NCBI RefSeq assembly: GCF_014384885.1
Contig: NZ_JACRST010000019.1
Coordinates: forward strand, 1-41,510
Length of the DNA: 41,510 nt
Source: Ligaoa zhengdingensis
Lineage (GTDB): Bacteria; Bacillota; Clostridia; Oscillospirales; Ruminococcaceae
Reading direction: 5' to 3'
Part shown: piece after piece, positions 31,152 through 37,431 of the stretch
How positions within the stretch are numbered: the stretch's first letter is position 1
Layout of the letters: each line of letters begins with the position of its first letter
Position numbers and translations under genes: made by a program
Notes under the pieces: model-generated
Database searches by the model: none
What the model was told of the DNA's origin: nothing
Seen by the model: only the letters and a program-made list of their open reading frames with translations

Positions 31152-31781
31152 TTATTCGCCCTCGGCCTCCAGCGCGTCCAGCGCGCGGCCGATCGCCCGG
31201 CGGATGTCCGCCTGGCGGTAGCCCATGCGCAGCAGCCCGCCGACCGCGCGGCTGCGGCCCTTCTCATCCCCCAAGCAGCGGGCGTATCTGCGCGCGATCA
31301 GCGCATCCAGCGCCGCGTCCACGTCGGCGGTCTCAGCCACCCCGGCCATCGCGTCCTCGATAAGCTCCCGGTCGATGCCGCGGCGCGCCAGCTCCTGGCG
31401 TACCCGCACCTCGCCGTAGCCCTTGCGCTCGGTGAGCTGCCGGGCCAGGCGCGCCGCGTAGTCCGCGTCGTCGAGAAGCCCTAACTCCTCCATGCGGGCG
31501 GTGACCTCCCCGGCCGCCGCCTCGCCGCCGGTTTTCACCAGCTTGTCGAAGAGCTCCTTGCGGCTGTGGGCGCGGGTTTCCAGCAGGTAGAGCGCCCGCT
31601 CGCGGGTGCGCCGCAGGTCGCTTTGGTATTTGAGCTCATCCAGCCGCGCCGGGGTGATCTCCTCCCCCGCGCGCAGCTTGGCGCGCACAAACGTCTCCGC
31701 ATCCAGCATGAGGGCGTATTCCCCCTCCACAAACACGGCCCAGCCGCCCTTTTGCTTTTCCAGCGCCGTAATCAGCATCAT
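31152..31781 (-). CDS. recX: RecA regulator RecX
   Basis: A 209-residue helical protein. The three-helix repeats of RecX are clear: ALYLLETRAHSRKELFDKLVKTG, DDADYAARLARQLTERKGYGEVRVRQELARRGIDRELIEDAM, and ALIARRYARCLGDEKGRSRAVGGLLRMGYRQADIRRAI. RecX binds in the RecA filament groove and limits recombination. The ATG overlaps the recA stop (ATGA), so output is tied to recA translation. Confidence 0.92.
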   Translation of the reverse strand: MMLITALEKQKGGWAVFVEGEYALMLDAETFVRAKLRAGEEITPARLDELKYQSDLRRTRERALYLLETRAHSRKELFDKLVKTGGEAAAGEVTARMEELGLLDDADYAARLARQLTERKGYGEVRVRQELARRGIDRELIEDAMAGVAETADVDAALDALIARRYARCLGDEKGRSRAVGGLLRMGYRQADIRRAIGRALDALEAEGE

Positions 31782-32884
31782 TCGCCGTCATCCACCTCGA
31801 CGTCGAGGTTCACCTTGGGCGCCGCAGGGGCGGGCGCAGCGGCCGCCGGGGCAGCAGCAGCCTTTTTGGGCGCAGCCTTGCCGCCGCGCACCATCACCAG
31901 CTCGTCGGCCCGCGCACGGATTTGTTGATCCAGGTCGGCCAGGAACTCGGGGTGCTCCTGCAAATAAATCTTTACATTGTCGCGGCCCTGGCCCAGGCGG
32001 GTCTCGCCGTAGCTGAACCACGCGCCGCTCTTGTTAATGATGTCCAGTCGGGTGGCCAGGTCGAGGATTTCCCCCACCTTGGAGATACCCGTGCCGTACA
32101 TGATATCGAACTCGGCCTCGCGGAAGGGCGGGGCCACCTTGTTTTTCACCACCTTGACGCGGGTGCGGTTGCCCACCACCTCGGTGCCGCTCTTGAGCTG
32201 CTCCACCCGGCGCACGTCGAGACGCACGGACGAATAGAACTTGAGCGCGCGGCCGCCCGGCGTGGTCTCGGGGTTGCCGTACATCACGCCGACCTTTTCG
32301 CGCAGCTGGTTGATGAACACCGCCACGCAGTTGGCCTTGGAGATGACGCCGGTGAGCTTGCGCATCGCCTGGCTCATCAGGCGGGCCTGTAAGCCCACGT
32401 GGGTGTCGCCCATCTCGCCCTCGATCTCCGCGCGGGTGACCATGGCCGCCACCGAGTCGATCACAATCGCGTCGATCGCACCCGAGCGCACCAGGGCCTC
32501 GGCGATCTCCAGCGCCTGCTCGCCGGTATCCGGCTGGGACACCAGCAGCGAATCGATGTTGACCCCCAGCGCCTGGGCGTAGGTGGGGTCGAGCGCGTGC
32601 TCCACATCGATGAACGCGGCCTCGCCGCCGTTCTTCTGCGCCTCGGCGATGATGTGCAGCGCCACGGTGGTCTTACCGGACGATTCCGGCCCGAAGATTT
32701 CGACGATGCGCCCGCGCGGCACGCCGCCGATGCCCAGCGCCAGGTCGAGCGAGATCGAGCCGGTGGAGATCGCCTCCACGTTGAGGGTGGAGTTCTGCCC
32801 CAGCTTCATCACGGCGCCCTTGCCGAACTGCTTTTCTATCTGACTGAGCGCGGTTTCCAGCGCCTTTTGTTTGTCGATGGCCAT
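31778..32884 (-). CDS. recA: recombinase RecA
   Basis: A 368-residue strand-exchange ATPase. Walker A is GPESSGKTT (about 65-73); VIDSVAAMV is Walker B; QAMRKLTGVISKANCVAVFINQLREKVGVMYGNPETTPGGRALKFYSSVRLDVRR covers loops L1 and L2. The C-terminus is rich in Ala and Pro (KKAAAAPAAAAPAPAAP) and acidic at its end. I place the start at ATG 32884, behind AAAGGATGG; the open frame upstream contains the promoter. It is the first gene of the SOS-type operon. Confidence 0.97.
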   Translation of the reverse strand: MAIDKQKALETALSQIEKQFGKGAVMKLGQNSTLNVEAISTGSISLDLALGIGGVPRGRIVEIFGPESSGKTTVALHIIAEAQKNGGEAAFIDVEHALDPTYAQALGVNIDSLLVSQPDTGEQALEIAEALVRSGAIDAIVIDSVAAMVTRAEIEGEMGDTHVGLQARLMSQAMRKLTGVISKANCVAVFINQLREKVGVMYGNPETTPGGRALKFYSSVRLDVRRVEQLKSGTEVVGNRTRVKVVKNKVAPPFREAEFDIMYGTGISKVGEILDLATRLDIINKSGAWFSYGETRLGQGRDNVKIYLQEHPEFLADLDQQIRARADELVMVRGGKAAPKKAAAAPAAAAPAPAAPKVNLDVEVDDGE

Positions 32885-32920
32885 GTGCTTTTCCCATCCT
32901 TTCCGCGGGGGATGCGGTGT

Positions 32921-32934
32921 AGAACAAATGTTTG
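32921..32934. promoter_or_regulatory. DinR/LexA-type SOS box before recA
   Basis: AGAACAAATGTTTG fits the Gram-positive SOS consensus CGAACRNRYGTTYG at 13 of 14 positions. It lies about 17-30 nt downstream of the predicted transcription start, between promoter and ATG, where LexA would block transcription. Confidence 0.8.
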
Positions 32935-32957
32935 CCCCCGTCTTACCAACTGGTTTT

Positions 32958-32986
32958 ATTATATACGAAACCCGGCGCAATTGCAA
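32958..32986 (-). promoter_or_regulatory. sigma-A promoter of the recA operon
   Basis: On the minus strand TTGCAA (32981-32986), a 17-bp spacer and a perfect TATAAT (32958-32963). Confidence 0.8.
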
Positions 32987-33061
32987 GGTGTGTAGTTTTT
33001 GCGCCATGCCGCGCAGCTTGCGCCCCAGCGGGGCCTTACGGAGAAAGGAGTGACCGAAACC

Positions 33062-33778
33062 ATGAAGATCACAGGCAGCAACCTATCCATGATCCGCGGG
33101 GACAGCGAGAGCATCACCGTGCGGATGAAAAACGCCGGCGGGCCGGTGCCCTTCGAGGCGGGCGACGCGGTCTATTTCACCGTGAAGGAGAGCCCGGCCG
33201 ACAGCCTGCCCCTGCTGCAAAAGGAGGTGCGCGCGTTCGGCAGCGGCGGCGAGGCGGTGATCGAGCTCGCCCCGGGCGACACCTCAGGGCTGGATTTCCT
33301 GCGCTACTGCTACGACATCCAACTCACCCGCGCGGACGGGCGCGTCCTGACGCTGGTGCCGTCCTCCAGCTTCACGCTGAGGGCCGAGATCACCCTGGAG
33401 GGCGGCCAGAACACCGCATCCGGCGCGAGCGGCGAGCTGACGGTGGCGCTCGAGGCGGGCGGCGCGGAGGTGACTGTGGAGATCACCGGCACCGGCCCGC
33501 GCGGCCAGTCGGCCTGGGAGGCGGCGCGCGCCTACGGCTACACCGGCACCGAGGCGCAGTTCGGCGCGCTGCTGGCCACCCTCGGCGCGGGCGGCGGCTC
33601 CCCCGTGCTGCCCTACCCCGACCGGGCCAGCTTTCCAGCGGCGGGCAGCGAAAACGCGCTCTACATCGACCTCGCGGACAGGCGGTGCTACTGTTGGAGC
33701 GGCGAATCCCGCAGCTATCTGGCGGTCGGGTCGGACTACGGCCAGATCGAGTGCATCAGCGGCGGCGGCGCGGGCTGA
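33062..33778 (+). CDS. orphan phage tail/baseplate-like protein
   Basis: A 238-residue protein without signal peptide. Residues 1-115 are beta-rich (SMIRGDSESITVRMKNAGGPVPFEAGDAVYFTVKE), like N-terminal domains of phage upper-baseplate proteins. SAWEAARAYGYTGTEAQFGALL is a short module found in phage tail fibres. The end PYPDRASFPAAGSENALYIDLADRRCYCWSGESRSYL matches the FPxxGxxxxLYID...YxW module of phage structural proteins. No other phage gene is present, so this is an isolated remnant or a recruited gene. Start ATG 33062, behind AAAGGAG; it has its own terminator. Confidence 0.6.
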   Translation: MKITGSNLSMIRGDSESITVRMKNAGGPVPFEAGDAVYFTVKESPADSLPLLQKEVRAFGSGGEAVIELAPGDTSGLDFLRYCYDIQLTRADGRVLTLVPSSSFTLRAEITLEGGQNTASGASGELTVALEAGGAEVTVEITGTGPRGQSAWEAARAYGYTGTEAQFGALLATLGAGGGSPVLPYPDRASFPAAGSENALYIDLADRRCYCWSGESRSYLAVGSDYGQIECISGGGAG

Positions 33779-33789
33779 CCCCGCGCGCC

Positions 33790-33822
33790 AAGGGGCGGAC
33801 AGGAAAAATCTGTCCGCCCCTT
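33790..33822 (+). terminator. intrinsic terminator of the phage-tail-like gene
   Basis: A 13-bp stem (AAGGGGCGGACAG and complement), a 7-nt loop, then TTGG; the last stem bases supply part of the T tract. Confidence 0.78.
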
Positions 33823-33895
33823 TTGGCTATGTGCCGCCTTTTGTGGCACGGCCCGCATGTGTATCGCTTTTGCCAATTTGAGTGGGAAATTCTGC

Positions 33896-33949
33896 TTGAC
33901 ATTTTGGTTTAACAGCGTTAAACTAACGGTGTGGTCTAACGCCGTTAAA
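33896..33949 (+). promoter_or_regulatory. promoter and two operators of the BlaI/M56 unit
   Basis: TTGACA (33896-33901), a 17-bp spacer and TAAACT (33919-33924). Dyad 1, TTTAACagcGTTAAA (33908-33922), covers the spacer and -10. Dyad 2, TCTAACgccGTTAAA (33935-33949), lies 12 bp further down, just before the ribosome site. A BlaI-type dimer on each would block both polymerase binding and escape. Confidence 0.82.
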
Positions 33950-33967
33950 CCAAAAGGAGCGATGAAA

Positions 33968-34339
33968 ATGCAGGATTATCAACTGGGCGCCATGGAGACC
34001 AGGTTCGCCGACCTGATCTGGGCGCACGCGCCGGTTTCGTCGGGCGAGCTGGTGAAGCTGTGCGCGGCCGAATTTAAGTGGAAGAAATCCACCACTTACA
34101 CCATGCTGCGGCGGCTGTGCGAGCGCGGCATCTTTCAAAACCAAGGCGGTGTGGTGTCCGCGCTGCTGTCCAAGGCCGAGTTCCAGGCGGTGCAGAGCGA
34201 GCGCTTCGTCGAGGAGCACTTCGGCGGCTCGCTGCCGCAATTTCTGGCCGCGTTCACCGCGCTCGAAAAGCTCTCGGACGCGGAGATCGAGGAGCTGCAG
34301 CGCCTGATCGACCAACACAGGGGGGGATCGTCATGCTAG
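33968..34339 (+). CDS. BlaI/MecI/CopY-family repressor
   Basis: A 123-residue winged-helix repressor. YQLGAMETRFADLIWAHAPVSSGELVKLCAAEFKWKKSTTYTMLRRLCERGIFQNQGGVVSAL is the DNA-binding domain; the C-terminal helix (SLPQFLAAFTALEKLSDAEIEELQRLIDQ) dimerises. In BlaR/MecR systems such repressors are cleaved after the M56 partner senses a signal. ATG 33968 is 8 nt from AGGAG; ATG 33962 in the same frame is only 2 nt from it. The gene overlaps the M56 gene by 7 nt. Confidence 0.9.
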   Translation: MQDYQLGAMETRFADLIWAHAPVSSGELVKLCAAEFKWKKSTTYTMLRRLCERGIFQNQGGVVSALLSKAEFQAVQSERFVEEHFGGSLPQFLAAFTALEKLSDAEIEELQRLIDQHRGGSSC

Positions 34340-35829
34340 ACAACATCTTTTTCCAGGTGCTCAATATGAGCTTCACCGCGAGCTTTGTCATCCTGTTTGT
34401 GCTGCTCGCCCGGCTGCTGCTCAAGCGGGCGCCAGCCGTCTGCTCCTACGCGCTGTGGAGCGTGGTGCTGTTCCGGCTGGTCTGCCCCTTCTCGTTCGAG
34501 AGCGCGCTGAGCCTGCTGCGCATCAACCCCGCGCCGGTGAGCGCCGAGCTGCTCTATTCGCCCGCGCCGCGGATAGACACGGGTGTGGATCTTCTCGACA
34601 GCGCGATCAACCCCATCCTGCCCGCACCGGCCTCCCCTGTGACCAGCGTCAACCCCCTGCAAATCTGGTCTTTGGCGGCCGAGGCCGTGTGGATTACGGG
34701 CATCGCCTGCCTGCTGCTCTACAGCGCCGTGTCCCTGCTGCGGCTGCGCCGGCGCCTGGTGGGCGCGGTGGAGGTGGGCGAGCGCATCTACCTCGCCGAT
34801 CACATCCCCACACCGTTTGTCCTGGGGCTGTTGCGCCCCAAAATCTACCTGCCGTCCAGCCTTACCGAGCAGGAACAGCGGTACATCCTGCTGCATGAGC
34901 AGGCCCACATCCGGCGGCTGGACCACATCGTCAAACCGGTCGCCTTCCTCACCCTCTGCGTCCACTGGTTCAACCCCCTGGTGTGGGCGGCGTTCCTGCT
35001 CTGCTGTAAGGACATGGAGCTTTCCTGCGATGAAAGCGTGATGCGGCGGATGGGGGACGGCGCACGCGCGGACTATTCCGCCCTGCTGCTGCGCCTTGCG
35101 ACCGGACACAGGCGCGTCGCCGCCGCGCCGCTCGCTTTCGGCGAGGGAGACACCAGGCGGCGCATCCAGCATGTGCTGCACTACCGCAGGCCTGCCCTCT
35201 GGGTGAGCCTGGCCGCGCTGGCTGCGGTTGCGGCGGTGTGCATCGGGCTGGCGGTGAACCCCGGCCGGGGTGAGGCGGGGTACTGGACTGTCGCTTTCCC
35301 CGCCTATCAGGACGGCAAAGACGAATACAATGCGTCGATCTACGAGACCGAGCCGTTCCACCTCTCGGTCAAGCTGCCCGACGGCTGGACGATCCAACAG
35401 CCCGCGGACGGGGCCCCGTCCACCCCGTTTCCCTTCCTGCCCGGCTACACGCCGCTCAACATCGTGGACGGCGACGCATACATCGGCGCCATTTGCTACA
35501 ACATCTTTGAACCCTACGAGGATGAAATCCCACAGGAGGAATACTACAAGACCGTCTACCCCGAGCTGCGCCTGGGCAGCCTCTACAGCTGGCAGGAGTA
35601 CACCCCGGTTGTGAGCAGCCCGACCGCCGAAACCGCCCTGGCCACCGTCTACATGGTGCTTCAGGAGGACGGCCTGTCCGCCGCCGAAAGCCCCACGCTG
35701 GAGGTGCCGGGCATCCTCTCGTATGATACCGGGTTGGGTGCGTATGTAGCCATCCAGTTTGCCGAGGGCGCAGTCACCGAGGAGCAGCTCCAGGCGATCG
35801 CGCAGAGCATCCGCCTCGCCCGGACATAA
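34333..35829 (+). CDS. BlaR1-like M56 membrane metalloprotease
   Basis: A 498-residue protein with four membrane segments (about 12-30, 38-52, 112-135 and 308-325) and the cytoplasmic zinc-protease domain between the third and fourth. The motif is HEQAH (188-192), with CKDMELSCDE (E229 or E234) as third ligand. After the last membrane segment, residues 326-498 form an extracellular domain with no SxxK or KTG motif, so it is not a beta-lactam-binding sensor. The gene should sense an unknown envelope signal and cleave the upstream repressor. Translation is coupled to blaI by overlap. Confidence 0.88.
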   Translation: MLDNIFFQVLNMSFTASFVILFVLLARLLLKRAPAVCSYALWSVVLFRLVCPFSFESALSLLRINPAPVSAELLYSPAPRIDTGVDLLDSAINPILPAPASPVTSVNPLQIWSLAAEAVWITGIACLLLYSAVSLLRLRRRLVGAVEVGERIYLADHIPTPFVLGLLRPKIYLPSSLTEQEQRYILLHEQAHIRRLDHIVKPVAFLTLCVHWFNPLVWAAFLLCCKDMELSCDESVMRRMGDGARADYSALLLRLATGHRRVAAAPLAFGEGDTRRRIQHVLHYRRPALWVSLAALAAVAAVCIGLAVNPGRGEAGYWTVAFPAYQDGKDEYNASIYETEPFHLSVKLPDGWTIQQPADGAPSTPFPFLPGYTPLNIVDGDAYIGAICYNIFEPYEDEIPQEEYYKTVYPELRLGSLYSWQEYTPVVSSPTAETALATVYMVLQEDGLSAAESPTLEVPGILSYDTGLGAYVAIQFAEGAVTEEQLQAIAQSIRLART

Positions 35830-35869
35830 CCGGCCGCAGCCGCATAAGCTGTAGCGGAGGTGAGAACCG

Positions 35870-36217
35870 ATGCATCATGCCAACCGGCTCTGCGAGGATA
35901 CCCTGCGCGCCATCTTTCTGCCCCGCGCCCGCGAGGAGGTCTGCCGCTATTACCGCGACTTCCTGACGGTGAAGCCCCAGCTGATGTGCTGGTGTATGAA
36001 GCTGGTGAACCTGCGCCATTCGCCCGGCGAGTGCTCGCGCTACCTGATCGACTTTGAGCTGTACCCCTACATCGGGCAGAAGGTGACCATCGCGGTCTGC
36101 CGCCTGACCTTCAGCGTGAAGGATTACGACGGGGAAATCAAATTGGAATCTTTCCGCCAGGTGCGCAGCTTCCCAGTGCCTGAGCACCTGTGGGACGTGG
36201 TCTGCCAGCCGTTTTGA
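35870..36217 (+). CDS. DUF3888-like protein
   Basis: A 115-residue protein. CEDTLRAIFLPRAREEVCRYYRDFLTVKP, then IDFELYPYIGQKVTIAVCRLTFSV, and KLESFRQVRSF recall DUF3888 proteins, small uncharacterised proteins that usually carry a signal peptide; none is seen here. Start ATG 35870 behind GGAGGTG, 40 bp after the M56 gene, so it is probably the third member of that unit. Confidence 0.6.
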   Translation: MHHANRLCEDTLRAIFLPRAREEVCRYYRDFLTVKPQLMCWCMKLVNLRHSPGECSRYLIDFELYPYIGQKVTIAVCRLTFSVKDYDGEIKLESFRQVRSFPVPEHLWDVVCQPF

Positions 36218-36234
36218 AGCGCGGCCAGCGGTGA

Positions 36235-36269
36235 AAAAGGCCTGCCCCCTTGCAGGGGGCAGGCCTTTT
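36235..36269 (+). terminator. intrinsic terminator of the BlaI/M56/DUF3888 unit
   Basis: A perfect 15-bp stem (AAAAGGCCTGCCCCC and complement) with a 5-nt loop; TTTT closes the stem and CCATTATC follows. The stretch 36270-36386 holds nothing that I can identify. Confidence 0.85.
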
Positions 36270-36386
36270 CCATTATCTTTTCAGCGGTTTGCCCAGCGGA
36301 AAACCCCAAGAAAAATCGCTCTCAACGGTGCGCCCAATTTTTTTACACCCGATCAGGTTTAAAAACCAAACTTCCCATTAAACTCC

Positions 36387-36395
36387 TGCTATAAT
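36387..36395 (+). promoter_or_regulatory. extended -10 promoter of the XRE/mini-protein unit
   Basis: TGCTATAAT is a perfect extended -10 (TGn plus TATAAT at 36390-36395). The -35 position (36367-36372) is poor, as is normal for this type. Confidence 0.65.
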
Positions 36396-36414
36396 CGGCT
36401 GGGAGGTGTCATCT

Positions 36415-36642
36415 ATGGCTATCAGCGACGAAATTGCCGTCTTCTGTGGTAATGTCAAAATTTTGCGCGAACAGCACGGGCTCACCAAAAGCGAGATGGC
36501 CCGCATCATGGGCGTCTCGCCCGCGTCCCTGCGCCGCATCGAGGCGGGCGAGCTGCCCAAACACCTGAGCGCCGGGGTTGCGCTGCGCCTCGCCGGGCAT
36601 TTTGGGCTCGAGCCGTACCAGCTTTTCCTGCCGCTTCGCTAG
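36415..36642 (+). CDS. XRE-family transcriptional regulator
   Basis: A 75-residue single-domain regulator: NVKILREQHGLTKSEMARIMGVSPASLRRIEAGELPKHLSAGVALRLAGHFGLEPYQLFLPLR. It is the first gene before three mini-proteins on the same strand, with 67 bp between. ATG 36415 lies 6 nt behind GGAGGTG. It may control its own promoter and the mini-proteins. Confidence 0.85.
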   Translation: MAISDEIAVFCGNVKILREQHGLTKSEMARIMGVSPASLRRIEAGELPKHLSAGVALRLAGHFGLEPYQLFLPLR

Positions 36643-36709
36643 TGTCCCGCGCTTTCCCATGAATTTTCGGCGCGCGCAGCGCAAACACTAACAGCGGGAG
36701 GTGATAACC

Positions 36710-36874
36710 ATGTCCTGCCCGATCAATCCCTATCAGGACGAGGCCATGCAGCAATACTTTCAATCGCTGCCGCCCTTTGTTCAGGAAAATATCATGATGT
36801 GCAACCCCGAAGTGGACAACCTCGAGGAGCTGCGCCAGTGTGCGGAGCATCTGCTTTCACAAAACAACCAATAA
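36710..36874 (+). CDS. YFxSLP mini-protein A
   Basis: A 54-residue protein, first of three related ones. Its core is QYFQSLPPFVQENIMMCNPEVDNLEELRQCAEHLL, read as two amphipathic helices with a turn at about residue 33. It has no signal peptide or membrane segment, one Cys at each end of the core, and an acidic centre. GGGAGGTG lies 6 nt before ATG 36710. Function unknown. Confidence 0.72.
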   Translation: MSCPINPYQDEAMQQYFQSLPPFVQENIMMCNPEVDNLEELRQCAEHLLSQNNQ

Positions 36875-36888
36875 GAGGTGTTTTTAAG

Positions 36889-37077
36889 ATGTCCAAAAAA
36901 GAGCAGCGCTATCCCGGCGGCCTCGGCGAGCTGCTGAGCGCCGACATGAGCGCCAAGGAATATTTTATGTCCCTGCCCGACTACGTGCAGGGGATGATCC
37001 AGCAGCGCGCGGACAACGTCCAGACCTGCGCGCAGCTGGAAAACTACGCCGAAAATCTGCTGGCGGGCGACGATTAA
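36889..37077 (+). CDS. YFxSLP mini-protein B
   Basis: A 62-residue protein, second of the set. After a longer N-terminal arm (KKEQRYPGGLGELLSADMSA) comes EYFMSLPDYVQGMIQQRADNVQTCAQLENYAENLL, which aligns with A and C over about 35 residues. Start ATG 36889, 8 nt behind AGAGGTG and 14 bp after A. It has no known domain. Confidence 0.72.
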   Translation: MSKKEQRYPGGLGELLSADMSAKEYFMSLPDYVQGMIQQRADNVQTCAQLENYAENLLAGDD

Positions 37078-37101
37078 TTCCGCCAGAACGGAGGAATCCG
37101 T

Positions 37102-37248
37102 ATGACCTTTTACGAAAATAACCCCGACCTGCGGGACTATTTTGAATCGCTCCCGATCGACGTCAAAAACAAGATCCTCGATTCGGGCGCGGAAATCTGT
37201 ACCCTGGGGGAACTCAAACAGGTTGCTGAACATCTGATACAGCAGTGA
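37102..37248 (+). CDS. YFxSLP mini-protein C
   Basis: A 48-residue protein, third of the set: DYFESLPIDVKNKILDSGAEICTLGELKQVAEHLI aligns with A and B. Each gene has its own good ribosome site (here GGAGG, 6 nt before ATG 37102), which supports real translation of all three. A strong terminator follows at 37273. Confidence 0.72.
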   Translation: MTFYENNPDLRDYFESLPIDVKNKILDSGAEICTLGELKQVAEHLIQQ

Positions 37249-37272
37249 CCGGGCCCCACGCCTGCCGCCTGC

Positions 37273-37315
37273 GGCCGCGCCGGAAGAGAAATTTCTTTTC
37301 TTTTCCGGCGCGGCC
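37273..37315 (+). terminator. intrinsic terminator of the mini-protein unit
   Basis: A 13-bp stem (GGCCGCGCCGGAA and complement), a 17-nt loop, then TTTTTG. Confidence 0.83.
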
Positions 37316-37359
37316 TTTTTGTTGGAAGCTCCTAAGCGATTGTGCGATTATTGTATAGA

Positions 37360-37384
37360 TTTTCCATGGAAAATATGAGATAAT
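37360..37384 (+). promoter_or_regulatory. palindrome and -10 box before the GH43-like gene
   Basis: A perfect 14-bp palindrome TTTTCCATGGAAAA (37360-37373) lies just upstream of GATAAT (37379-37384). No convincing -35 is seen, so a bound activator may be needed. This is a guess from layout. Confidence 0.4.
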
Positions 37385-37431
37385 AAAGGCACCAGCAATG
37401 AAAAATTGCAAAGGAAGGAGAAATTGATTTG

